NCBI GenBank assembly: GCA_027484125.1
Contig: JAIXUI010000157.1
Span: 1 to 41,451 of the forward strand
Direction: 5' to 3'
DNA: 41,451 nucleotides
DNA from: Bacteroidota bacterium
GTDB lineage: Bacteria > Bacteroidota > Bacteroidia > UBA7662 > JAIXUI01
Position 1 is the stretch's first letter. Each line of letters opens with the position of its first letter. The notes beneath the pieces were generated by a model. The model made no database searches. It was not told the origin of the DNA and saw only the letters and a list, made by a program, of their open reading frames with translations. The translations under genes were made by a program, and so were the position numbers. Below are positions 27,293 to 34,998 of this stretch, one piece after another.

Positions 27293-27664
27293 TTAGGCTC
27301 TCGGAGGATGAAAAATGCCAAATATGGGCAGTAAATAACACCCAATGGTACGCGGAGAAAACCCTACAGTACCCAAAACCCTATCAAGTATGGGCGAAAT
27401 TGAAAAAGACCTGTTTTCGGAACTAAGCAACAACTCCGCCGATTGTTTCATCGTTCTGGGAGCCTGAGTATCTGCTTCAGCTTTACTTAGTTGCTTTTTT
27501 AAATAGCAACTTCCCTGACAACAATTGTCTTCAACTTCTTTCTGCTCGCAAAGCTCCTCTGCAATGAAAGTCTGTGAAACTTTAAATGACAAAACAACCC
27601 ATAACCCCGCAAGCGTTTGCAGGCTCAGTGCTAATGCAAGCAAAATGGTCGTAAATTGTCTCAA
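27293..27664 (-). CDS. Small membrane-anchored Cys-motif protein (CxGxCYLxKQL type), TTG start
   Basis: 123 residues with an N-terminal hydrophobic segment (about 5-25) that is a signal anchor or signal peptide. ELCEQKEVEDNCCQGSCYLKKQL (38-59, Cys at 39, 48, 49 and 53) and the C-terminal FHPPRA are the landmarks. From memory, small Bacteroidota proteins with a CNGKCYL-KQL motif and an FHPP end sit beside TonB receptors and metal genes; metal binding is likely but untested. An in-frame stop (TGA) lies three codons upstream and there is no early ATG, so TTG at 27664 is the only sensible start. A perfect TAnnTTTG -7 element sits just upstream (27684-27691). It is the first gene before the receptor. 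Confidence 0.65.
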   Translation of the reverse strand: MRQFTTILLALALSLQTLAGLWVVLSFKVSQTFIAEELCEQKEVEDNCCQGSCYLKKQLSKAEADTQAPRTMKQSAELLLSSENRSFSISPILDRVLGTVGFSPRTIGCYLLPIFGIFHPPRA

Positions 27665-28419
27665 TCCTATTCAGATTTATTGGCAAAACTAATCAAAAAC
27701 AGTAACGAAACGAATTAGGACAAGAGAATGTTTAATCATCGCATTTATTAGTGCTTCTTTCCAAACAAACCGCTTCATTCTTTATCCTATTCACTTAATG
27801 CTTATCCTCAGCATGTCTTGCACTCAATGTGTTCCAACCGCCATTGTCGGACAAAAGATTTCGCTAAAACACATCATTGACCATGCTAATAGCATTTTTT
27901 CCATACATGCTCTTCGTGTTTATGCTGCTAAAAACACGATTTGGCACCGATAAGGTGGAAACTCATGATTGGCTTTGTGCCATCTCAAAAAACCTTTACC
28001 CTTATAGATTTCATGCAGATTTGGCTATTTACCGGCGTAAATCTGCTTAAAAATTGCGCTTTGGAGCGCATGTTTGGTGAACTTAAGATCGCTTTTTCAA
28101 TGATGTTTATCCATCATCATGTATCGAATGGGTTTTAATTTGACCGAATATTCTACTCCAATAGTCCAGTCCAATATCATATCTCCATTTAATGCACACA
28201 TGATTTTATTAATATTAAAGTTGATTTTTATAATTATTAGGTTGAAAAAGATCATTCAAAAGTAAGCTTTCATAATTCATTCATTGACTTAATCATTTAA
28301 CAGCTACAAGTTGATGGAATAGAAGAAATCACCATCATGAGTTTAATACTATCTATTGCTCGTTCTATTAAAGGCACAACCATAAAATCGACTAATCGCA
28401 TCGCTCATTCCATAAATAA
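27665..28419. other. Long intergenic spacer with three hairpins, no convincing gene
   Basis: About 755 bp of A/T-rich sequence. Apart from the promoter element at 27684 it holds three perfect inverted repeats: TCGTGTTT/AAACACGA (27914-27921 and 27932-27939), GCAGATTT/AAATCTGC (28015-28022 and 28039-28046), and TGCGCT/AGCGCA with a 4-nt loop (28055-28070). A 65-codon open frame on the plus strand (27941-28138) lacks an ATG and shows no coding character. The hairpins could belong to an unrecognised RNA. Confidence 0.4.
27684..27691 (-). promoter_or_regulatory. Bacteroidota -7 promoter element for the Cys-motif gene
   Basis: TAGTTTTG on the minus strand is an exact match to TAnnTTTG. Its inner edge is 19 nt from the TTG start at 27664, leaving a leader of about 14 nt. 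The -33 region reads TTCGTTTCG rather than a clean TTTG, so it is only partly conserved. Confidence 0.45.
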
Positions 28420-28464
28420 AAAAGGGTTCACGCTAAACACCATGTGCTTCTCGTGAACCCTTTT
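28420..28464 (-). terminator. Intrinsic terminator of the DUF2723 gene
   Basis: A perfect 13-bp stem, AAAAGGGTTCACG/CGTGAACCCTTTT, with a 19-nt loop. It is followed on the minus strand by TTTATTTATG, so the T-run is right for a minus-strand transcript. It lies 18 nt past the stop at 28483. Confidence 0.9.
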
Positions 28465-28482
28465 CTGGTCTAGTTCAATCTT

Positions 28483-31400
28483 TTAGAACTGAGGCGGAGT
28501 GCTGTATGGTTTGCTGCGGCGCTCATATTCTTCAGCTAGTTTGGTTTCGTTGAAGGTGCGAGCCATGCGAGACAATTCATTCATGATAGCGCCCGCATTC
28601 ATCAAGTCGCGCTCATAGAAGTTACGCTGCTTAGGCGCCAAACTGCTGTAATAGCGCGCTTCTGACTCATACATATTGAAGAGGATGTTGGAAATCTTCT
28701 TCGCTTTATCGGTTGCACCACACAAATAATACAGTTCTACAATGCGGTAGTTGTACAAAATGTAAGGCACATACTCATTAGGCATCACTTGGTCACAACG
28801 ATCTAATACCTGGATAGCCTTCGCCTTGTCGCCTTTCGCAAAGAGCGCTTCAGCCAAGCGAATGAAATTAGATCGAAGGTTGATGGTCATGCGGCTGGTC
28901 TCAGGATCGATGTAAATACCCTTATCCATATTGCCCCAGCGAAACTTGGTCATCACATTGTTGAACATCAGGTCGGTATGAACGGAACCGAAGGTCTCAC
29001 CTTGCTGAGAAGGAGTGCGGTAAGGCACAAATCGGTAATTCAAGCCTTCCAACTGGAAGTATTCCTGCAAACCGAGGTAGGAATCAGGGCCCATGGAGAT
29101 GGTGAAGTAAATCGGGCGCTCAAAGCCATTCGAAGCGATAAGGTCCAGCACCATCAAATCATTCTTCAACAAACCACCTCGAGGAATCGTAAACTTAAGC
29201 GTATCCTGAACAAGTGGAATAAACTCTTGAGGAATGTAACCATCCTTCAACACCTTCTCCTTATTGACCTTGATATACACCTCCTTAGTTGGCATATAGT
29301 TAACCTGCTCGCCACTTTGAGTCGCCAGTTTGGCGCCCGGCTCATCGCTGGTCATAAACGTCATCATCTCACCCAATTCAGCTGCTCCGGGTAGCTTAGC
29401 ATCATAAAATGGAATATAATCCCGAAGTCCCTGAACAATCTTGCTCTGGTCGATGCTGAACTTCACCCCTTTGCCTTTGCCATCACGGCTATCCTGACGC
29501 ATTTGATTGATGTACCAGTCGGTTCCGAGAAGACTAAGGTTCACAATCTTCACATCAGTACGGATACCTTCCACCTCCTGGGCATACCAGAGTGGATAAG
29601 TATCGTTGTCGCCCATGGTAAAGAGAATGGCATTGGGCGCACAACTTTCCAGATAGTTAATTGCGAAATCGCGAGCGGTGTACTTGTTACCACGATTGTG
29701 ATCGTCCCAGTTTTGCTGGGCCATCAAACCGGGAACTGCCACCAATGAAACAGCTGTTACTGCCATGGCAGCAACGGTCTCCGGTGACTTCTTACGCAAC
29801 CAATCAAACAACGCCATCACGCCTAAACCAATCCAAATGGCATACGTATAGAACGAAGCCGAATAAGCATAATCACGCTCACGAGGCTGGAGCGGTTCAG
29901 GATTCAAATAAACGTTGATTAAAATACCAGTAAAGAGGAAGAGAATCATCACCACCCAGAAATCCTTGTTGTCCTTCTTCATTTGGTAGTAAAGACCTAT
30001 AATTCCTAACAACAAAGGCAAGAAGTAATAGGCGTTATTGCCTTTGTTCGCTGCTTTGTACGCAGGCATATTCTCCTGCTTGCCGATACGCGGCTCATCG
30101 ATAAACGAGAAACCACTGATCCAGTTCCCTTTTTCAGGATCATTGCCATGACCTTGAATATCGTTCTGGCGACCCACAAAATTCCAGAAGAAATAGCGGG
30201 CCCACATGTGACCCAATTGATAGCTAAATAGGAAGTTCAGGTTGTCTGCAAAACTTGGCACCTGACCGTCGCGGAGCTTCAACCAACTTTTGTAGAAATC
30301 GATGTGGCGCTGCATCGTTCCTGCACGGCGATAAGCGCGTGGGAAAAGGGTGCTTTGTTTCGGATCGAATACCGGAATTGGCTCACGTCCAGCCTCTTCA
30401 TACTTATCCTTACCGCGATAATACTTCATCGGACCTTCTTCTTGATCCACCAACTCCGCAGTGAAATAAGGGCCGTATAGCAAGGGGCGATCGCCGTATT
30501 GCTCACGACTTAAGTAAGAAAGCAAAGAAAAAGCCTCCTCAGGATTGTTCATATCGATGTTGGGATTGGCTTTCGAACGAACAATCGTAGAAGTGTAAGA
30601 AGAATAGCCCATCAACACGAAAGCAAGTCCCAAAATGGCCGTATTCCAAATGACCATTCCTTTTTTCCGGGTGTAGAAATAGCCATATATCATTCCTCCG
30701 AGGAGCAGCAGAATCATGACAATAGCACCTGACCCGAAGGGCATGCCCATGCCATTCACAAACATCAACTCAAAGCGAGTGGCGATTTTGGGTAGATAAA
30801 GGATGACCCCGTACTGAATCAAAGCCAGGATAGCCATTCCGATTACTCCGGTAGTAATCACACCCATGGTGGAAGTGTTTTTCACCTTACGGAAATAATA
30901 AACGAAACAGATAGCCGGGATTGCGAGCAAGTTCAATAAGTGGACCCCAATGGAAAGCCCCATGAGATACGCTATCAAGATAAGCCAACGGTTAGAATCC
31001 GGCTCATCGGCATGGCGGTCCCATTTGAGGATAGCCCAGAATACGAGGGCGGTAAACAAAGAAGAAAGGGCATAAACCTCGCCTTCTACTGCCGAAAACC
31101 AGAACGAATCTGAGAAACAGTATGCGAGTGCACCAACTGCACCAGCACCCATGATGGCGATGCGCTGGCCCACGGTTAGCTCAGGATTTTCCTTTTCAGC
31201 CATTTTTCGACCAAAGGCCGTGATGGTCCAGAAAAGGAATAGAATGGTGAAAGCACTGGAGATCCCCGACATCGCATTTACCGCAGCCGCTACAGCTGCC
31301 GGCTCGGGAGCAAAGAGGGTGAATAGTCTTCCAATCATCAAAAACAAGGGAGCACCCGGCGGGTGAACCACTTGAAGCTTGTAGCAAGCAGAGATAAACT

Positions 31401-31509
31401 CCCCGCAGTCCCAAAAGCTGACCGTAGGTTCAATGGTCATCATATACACCGTGGCAGCAACTGCAAATACCAGCCAACCGACGATGTTGTTCAAACGTTC
31501 ATAGCGCAT
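28483..31509 (-). CDS. DUF2723 family integral membrane protein (GT117-like)
   Basis: 1008 residues from the ATG at 31509; an in-frame TTG at 31545 is less likely. The N-terminal half has many membrane helices and the DUF2723 signature near the start: PTVSFWDCGEFISACYKLQV, then HPPGAPLFLMIGRLF (about 28-65). The catalytic-looking Asp/Glu of WDCGEF resembles the periplasmic acidic loop of GT-C glycosyltransferases; DUF2723 has been classed with GT117. The C-terminal half (about 620-1008) is soluble, with a GDNDTYPLWY segment and TPR-like helices near the end (KGDKAKAIQVLDRCDQ). These proteins are common in Bacteroidota and are probably envelope or protein glycosyltransferases. Acceptor and donor are unknown. 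Confidence 0.85.
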   Translation of the reverse strand: MRYERLNNIVGWLVFAVAATVYMMTIEPTVSFWDCGEFISACYKLQVVHPPGAPLFLMIGRLFTLFAPEPAAVAAAVNAMSGISSAFTILFLFWTITAFGRKMAEKENPELTVGQRIAIMGAGAVGALAYCFSDSFWFSAVEGEVYALSSLFTALVFWAILKWDRHADEPDSNRWLILIAYLMGLSIGVHLLNLLAIPAICFVYYFRKVKNTSTMGVITTGVIGMAILALIQYGVILYLPKIATRFELMFVNGMGMPFGSGAIVMILLLLGGMIYGYFYTRKKGMVIWNTAILGLAFVLMGYSSYTSTIVRSKANPNIDMNNPEEAFSLLSYLSREQYGDRPLLYGPYFTAELVDQEEGPMKYYRGKDKYEEAGREPIPVFDPKQSTLFPRAYRRAGTMQRHIDFYKSWLKLRDGQVPSFADNLNFLFSYQLGHMWARYFFWNFVGRQNDIQGHGNDPEKGNWISGFSFIDEPRIGKQENMPAYKAANKGNNAYYFLPLLLGIIGLYYQMKKDNKDFWVVMILFLFTGILINVYLNPEPLQPRERDYAYSASFYTYAIWIGLGVMALFDWLRKKSPETVAAMAVTAVSLVAVPGLMAQQNWDDHNRGNKYTARDFAINYLESCAPNAILFTMGDNDTYPLWYAQEVEGIRTDVKIVNLSLLGTDWYINQMRQDSRDGKGKGVKFSIDQSKIVQGLRDYIPFYDAKLPGAAELGEMMTFMTSDEPGAKLATQSGEQVNYMPTKEVYIKVNKEKVLKDGYIPQEFIPLVQDTLKFTIPRGGLLKNDLMVLDLIASNGFERPIYFTISMGPDSYLGLQEYFQLEGLNYRFVPYRTPSQQGETFGSVHTDLMFNNVMTKFRWGNMDKGIYIDPETSRMTINLRSNFIRLAEALFAKGDKAKAIQVLDRCDQVMPNEYVPYILYNYRIVELYYLCGATDKAKKISNILFNMYESEARYYSSLAPKQRNFYERDLMNAGAIMNELSRMARTFNETKLAEEYERRSKPYSTPPQF

Positions 31510-31594
31510 AGAGCGAATTTTAGCGCCGAAAGATAGGAAAATCAAGGGTCTGACCTGCCTTCAAAACCAAAGTGAAAAAAAATTCGGCTGGATG

Positions 31595-31625
31595 TTGTGT
31601 GAAATTAACAGCTTCTTTACTTTTG
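31595..31625 (+). promoter_or_regulatory. Bacteroidota-type promoter of tRNA-Gln
   Basis: TTG at 31595-31597, a 20-nt spacer, and TACTTTTG at 31618-31625, an exact match to TAnnTTTG. The -7 element ends 33 nt before the mature tRNA 5' end, so a short leader would be trimmed by RNase P. Confidence 0.7.
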
Positions 31626-31658
31626 CATCGCAATCGACGGAAACGCCGGCTGCGGAAT

Positions 31659-31734
31659 TGTCCGATGGTGTAACTGGCAACACGTCTGGTTTTGGTTCAG
31701 AAGAGTCTAAGTTCGAGCCTTAGTCGGACAACCA
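31659..31734 (+). tRNA. tRNA-Gln (anticodon TTG)
   Basis: A full cloverleaf. The acceptor stem is TGTCCGA (31659-31665) with TCGGACA (31724-31730), discriminator A31731, and encoded CCA (31732-31734). The anticodon arm is TCTGG-TTTTGGT-TCAGA, giving anticodon TTG, read as Gln (CAA/CAG). The T arm is CTAAG-TTCGAGC-CTTAG. The terminator begins 3 nt after the CCA. Confidence 0.95.
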
Positions 31735-31736
31735 TG

Positions 31737-31766
31737 AAAGCCCCTCCTCCGAGGGGCTTTTTCATT
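31737..31766 (+). terminator. Intrinsic terminator of tRNA-Gln
   Basis: AAAGCCCCTC-CTCC-GAGGGGCTTT, a perfect 10-bp GC-rich stem with a 4-nt loop, followed by TTCATTTTTT. Confidence 0.93.
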
Positions 31767-32331
31767 TTTTATTCACGCAAAACTTTCAACTCCATAACCT
31801 TGGCTTTTCCTACCGATTCCTAACATGGCAGGCTTCGCTAACCATAGATTTGTTTATTACATACCCTCAACTTTTCTTCATCCCCTTATGGTCCGCTTTT
31901 TTTTTCGAGCTTGTTGTTACAAACACTCTTTGTAGCAAGCTCCCCCTCACTTCCAGGTTACACCAAAAAAAATTGACTTAAGAGGCAAAAGTTGAAGCTT
32001 CAGGGATTGAAAATGTTCATTGAATTCGATTGTTGGCTTTAACCTTAATAAAATGCTGTACTTTCAATCAGACAATCAATGTTTTTAACTATGTAACCCC
32101 AATCACTTTTTTAAATGTTCCTAATGGGTACCAGAATAGGCTTTACACGCTTTATATGGAGTTTTAAACTGCTGTTCTAATCGTTGTTCGCGATTGCCTA
32201 TCCATCTACCTTGAATTATATGATTGTTTCCCCTAACTCTTGACTCTACTTTTTGTTAACATTCTGGATATCACTTTCCCAATCAACTCTCTGCCATTCG
32301 TACCCAAAGCAATCGTTTAGTTATTTCAACC
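31767..32331. other. Intergenic spacer with one large hairpin
   Basis: About 565 bp, A/T-rich, no credible ORF. A hairpin at 31907-31942 pairs GAGCTTG with CAAGCTC and TACAAA with TTTGTA, interrupted by an internal loop. It is preceded by a run of ten T, so on neither strand does it look like a standard terminator. No promoter was placed with confidence for the gene at 32332. Confidence 0.4.
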
Positions 32332-32799
32332 ATGAATCGTTGTTTGTTTCTTTTGTGGCTCTTGTTCGCGGCTTTTTCTACAGAGGCGCAGCAACAACAG
32401 TGTTTTCCAGCTAACCAATTGTGGCGTTACGGCACTTCCATGGAGAAGCTAAATACGCACTATCCTTCGCTGTTAGAAAAAATGGAGAACCTCGGTGAGG
32501 ATAGTCTAAGAATTCAACAATTCAATTTTGCCGCTAATGCTTGGTTTAGCCAATTGGCCACATACCTCAAGGATAATGGGGTAAAACTGAGTGAGAAAGA
32601 CCCTATGCTGTTTCGAATTTATGTCAATAAAAACAACCAAGTTCAATACCTGCTATATCATAAAACTACTAAGTGGAAAAAAGGGGGGCGCATGCAGTCT
32701 CAATTACACCAACATGCTGAGGCTTTTATGCGGTTAAATCCGGCCAATTTCGGTTATACTGGTCCGTGGAGGCACTCCATCCGACTAAAGGTTGAATAA
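32332..32799 (+). CDS. Small secreted protein of unknown function
   Basis: 155 residues, signal peptide about 1-19 (FSTEAQ). The mature part starts QQQQCFPANQLW, has one Cys, helical stretches to about 85, and then strand-like segments (MLFRIYVNKNNQVQYLLYHKT) that could be a TonB-C-like or NTF2-like fold. It ends with a basic SIRLKVE. It stands alone, and its 3' end converges on the coiled-coil gene 28 bp away. I do not recognise a family. Confidence 0.6.
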   Translation: MNRCLFLLWLLFAAFSTEAQQQQCFPANQLWRYGTSMEKLNTHYPSLLEKMENLGEDSLRIQQFNFAANAWFSQLATYLKDNGVKLSEKDPMLFRIYVNKNNQVQYLLYHKTTKWKKGGRMQSQLHQHAEAFMRLNPANFGYTGPWRHSIRLKVE

Positions 32800-32827
32800 G
32801 AAAACGCTTGTTCACTTCTGCTTATGG

Positions 32828-33307
32828 CTATTCGCTGCTCGCCCTGTCAATCAAGGCCTGAATCCGCTCAATTTCTGCTTGGATGGCCTCCGTTTGAGTT
32901 TGATACCAGGACAAGCTGATTTCCGCATTTCTTATGGCTCGCTCGGCTTCTTGTATGCGCTGGGTTGCTGCACTGATTTCCGCCTCACGTTCTTCCTGAG
33001 TTCTCAGTAGTTGCCATTCTTTAGCCTGTTCCAGTCCGTCACGTGCGGCAGCCAGCTCTCCTTGAAGACTTAATAATACCTGCTTCTGCTCTTCTTTTTG
33101 GCTTTCCATAGAGGCCAGCGAGTCCATAAATGCCTCTTTTTTAGCGATGTTGTTCAAGAGCTGCTTTCGTTCATCTTCCCGAATGCGCTTTTCTTCGTCC
33201 TGCTTCACTTCTTTTTTATCCTCTATAACCAACCAAGAGCCTATCCATATCAATAGCAAAACGATGATGAACCACGGCAATAGCTTCTTCCAATCTAAGT
33301 TTTCCAT
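32828..33307 (-). CDS. Membrane-anchored coiled-coil protein, function unknown
   Basis: 159 residues with one N-terminal membrane helix (about 9-28, WFIIVLLLIWIGSWLVI). A long Glu/Lys/Gln-rich coiled coil covers about 30-156 with heptad-like spacing (AAARDGLEQAKEW, EIQRIQEAERAI-like repeats). There is no catalytic motif. It follows the 59-residue ORF on the same strand by 24 nt and may be the last gene of a unit with that ORF and the SDR gene. The role is probably structural or a scaffold; that is inference. Confidence 0.6.
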   Translation of the reverse strand: MENLDWKKLLPWFIIVLLLIWIGSWLVIEDKKEVKQDEEKRIREDERKQLLNNIAKKEAFMDSLASMESQKEEQKQVLLSLQGELAAARDGLEQAKEWQLLRTQEEREAEISAATQRIQEAERAIRNAEISLSWYQTQTEAIQAEIERIQALIDRASSE

Positions 33308-33331
33308 TTCAGAGCTGAATTTAAATGCAAT

Positions 33332-33511
33332 TTAACGGCCTTCCTTCAGCCTAACTTCATGCCAATTTCCGTTCTCGTCTTTCCATCGAAAGGAAGAAGG
33401 CATGATTTCGCAGCAGCCGGGTGTTTTCGGAAATTCTACCGCGTAGCCAAGGGCTTGGTAACGCTGCCAAGCTTCCGATAATTCCTGAAGGGTAGAGACT
33501 TCTGTAGCCAT
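33332..33511 (-). CDS. Small conserved-looking ORF, 59 residues, function unknown
   Basis: ATG at 33511 to TAA at 33332. The product begins MATEVSTLQELSEAWQRYQA, contains FPKTPGCCEIMPSSFRWKDENG and ends VRLKEGR. The 3-nt spacing from the SDR stop and an A/T-rich start support expression. A CC pair and charged tail are seen; there is no signal peptide. I do not recognise it. Its sense-strand amino acid composition looks genuine rather than random. Confidence 0.55.
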   Translation of the reverse strand: MATEVSTLQELSEAWQRYQALGYAVEFPKTPGCCEIMPSSFRWKDENGNWHEVRLKEGR

Positions 33512-33514
33512 TAT

Positions 33515-34510
33515 TTATTTCGATTTTCTTTCGGATAAAAACTTCACAGTTTCGGCCATGCCGTCTCTAAAGGGAGTGAGGGTGTAACCCAGTTCATCTA
33601 CGGCTTTGGAGGAATTAACGGCCCAGTCGTATTCGTATTTTCTCACCCAGGAAGGCACAATTAAAGGCGGCTTTCCGGTTAACTCCGCACGCCAGGTTTG
33701 CATCTTAGAGAAGGTAAGCATGAGCGGTAAAGCCACGGGCTTCATCTTCACGGATTTGCCGCTCACCTCGGCAAGAATTTTAAAGAAATCGGTATAGCTC
33801 AAGTTTTCACCTCCGAGCAAGTAACGCTCGCCGGTTCTGCCTCGTTCCAAGGCAGCCATGATGCCGTGAACCACATCCTCAATCCAGGCATAGCTACCCA
33901 AGCGCGAACCATCGCCTGGCAAGGTATTCCATTTGCCTTTTAAGTATAGGTCGGCGAGGCGTGCGAAGGCGTTGCTCTCGGAGAGTTCTCCAGGTCCATA
34001 CACCCTGGTGGGGTTTACAACTACCACGTCAAGCCCCCGTTGTGCATAACGCAAGGCGCGTTCTTCACTCAGAAACTTGGAGCTTTCGTAAGGATGAAAG
34101 AAGTCGTGGTGGCGGATGGTCTCTTCTTTGGCAGGGATTCCGGGCAAGCTCGGCCCGATGGTGCCCGCAGTAGAAGTGTGAATGAGCCGCCTCATGCCCA
34201 GTTGCAGCGCTGCTTCCATCACGTTTTCGGCTCCTTGGGTGTTGATGCGAAACCATATAGAAGGGTCTTTCGACCATAATCGTGCGTATCCGGCGAGGTG
34301 AAAACCGAATTCACAGCCTTCCATCGCTTCTCTAACCAATTCCTTAGATTCAATGTCGCCTTTGGTCCATTTCCAATGATTTTGGTACTGCTCTAAACCT
34401 TGTGGGGAAGAACGTCCTAACAAATGCAGGGTATGGCCTTGCTCCAACAACAATTGACCAAGGTGCCCACCAATAAAGCCGGAGTAACCAGTAAGAAATA
34501 CCACACTCAT
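33515..34510 (-). CDS. NAD(P)-dependent epimerase/reductase, extended SDR family
   Basis: 331 residues. The Rossmann motif GYSGFIGGHLG is at 8-18 (GxxGxxG), and the active-site YESSK is at 141-145 (Y141, K145), with HTSTAG at 111-116 supplying the Ser/Thr. The pattern fits dihydroflavonol-4-reductase-like or 3-beta-HSD-like extended SDRs, and NPTRVYGPGE (166-175) is the substrate-side motif. I chose the ATG at 34510; a GTG at 34540 would add ten residues of poor quality before the Rossmann strand. It is divergent from the thioesterase gene, 46 bp away. The substrate is unknown; acyl or steroid-like alcohols and sugar-nucleotides are both possible. Confidence 0.85.
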   Translation of the reverse strand: MSVVFLTGYSGFIGGHLGQLLLEQGHTLHLLGRSSPQGLEQYQNHWKWTKGDIESKELVREAMEGCEFGFHLAGYARLWSKDPSIWFRINTQGAENVMEAALQLGMRRLIHTSTAGTIGPSLPGIPAKEETIRHHDFFHPYESSKFLSEERALRYAQRGLDVVVVNPTRVYGPGELSESNAFARLADLYLKGKWNTLPGDGSRLGSYAWIEDVVHGIMAALERGRTGERYLLGGENLSYTDFFKILAEVSGKSVKMKPVALPLMLTFSKMQTWRAELTGKPPLIVPSWVRKYEYDWAVNSSKAVDELGYTLTPFRDGMAETVKFLSERKSK

Positions 34511-34556
34511 TGAGGCGAAGTTAACGGCCAAAGCCGGCACTGCCTACCTTTGGTAC

Positions 34557-34991
34557 ATGTTTAAACGTCAACCTAAGCCGGAAGAACTTACTGCCTTTGG
34601 ACAAGCCTCTATGGGTGGGCATTTGGGAATGGAGTTTTTAGAAGTGGGTCCTGATTATTTAGTTGGGCGGATGCCTGTGGACGAGCGCACCAAGCAACCT
34701 TTTGGCATATTGCATGGTGGCGCTTCAGTGGCATTGGCAGAAACGTTAGGCAGCGTTGCGGCTTCCTTGTGCATTGATCCACAAGAAGAGATAGCGGTTG
34801 GGCTCGAAATCAACGCCAACCACATTCGCAGTGCCCGAAGTGGTTGGGTAATTGGAAGAGCTGAGAAAATTCACATTGGCCGCCAAACCCAGGTTTGGCA
34901 AATCACCATCCGCGACGAACACGACCACTTGATTTGCATCTCCCGCATCACCATGGCCATTTTGGCCGCCAAGAATAAACGCGGCAGCTAA
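34557..34991 (+). CDS. Hotdog-fold acyl-CoA thioesterase (PaaI/MenI-like)
   Basis: 144 residues, single hotdog domain. The family core FGILHGGASVALAETLGSVAA is at 49-69, with G54/G55 after H53 and E62 as the general-base Glu typical of the MenI/PaaI group. NHIRSARSGWVIGRAE is the second conserved segment. The reaction is hydrolysis of an aromatic or acyl-CoA thioester; DHNA-CoA in menaquinone synthesis is one possibility, but no men gene is near. The 3' end converges on the RND gene 7 bp away. No signal peptide. Confidence 0.85.
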   Translation: MFKRQPKPEELTAFGQASMGGHLGMEFLEVGPDYLVGRMPVDERTKQPFGILHGGASVALAETLGSVAASLCIDPQEEIAVGLEINANHIRSARSGWVIGRAEKIHIGRQTQVWQITIRDEHDHLICISRITMAILAAKNKRGS

Positions 34992-34998
34992 CAAACGG

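Noticed and set aside
27941-28138. 65-codon open frame on the plus strand in the long spacer
   Set aside because: It starts at a TTG, its composition is not protein-like and it overlaps two hairpins. It is more likely non-coding.
31907-31942. Large imperfect hairpin downstream of tRNA-Gln, as a second terminator
   Set aside because: The T-run is on the 5' side on the plus strand and no T-run follows on either strand, and the tRNA already has a better terminator.
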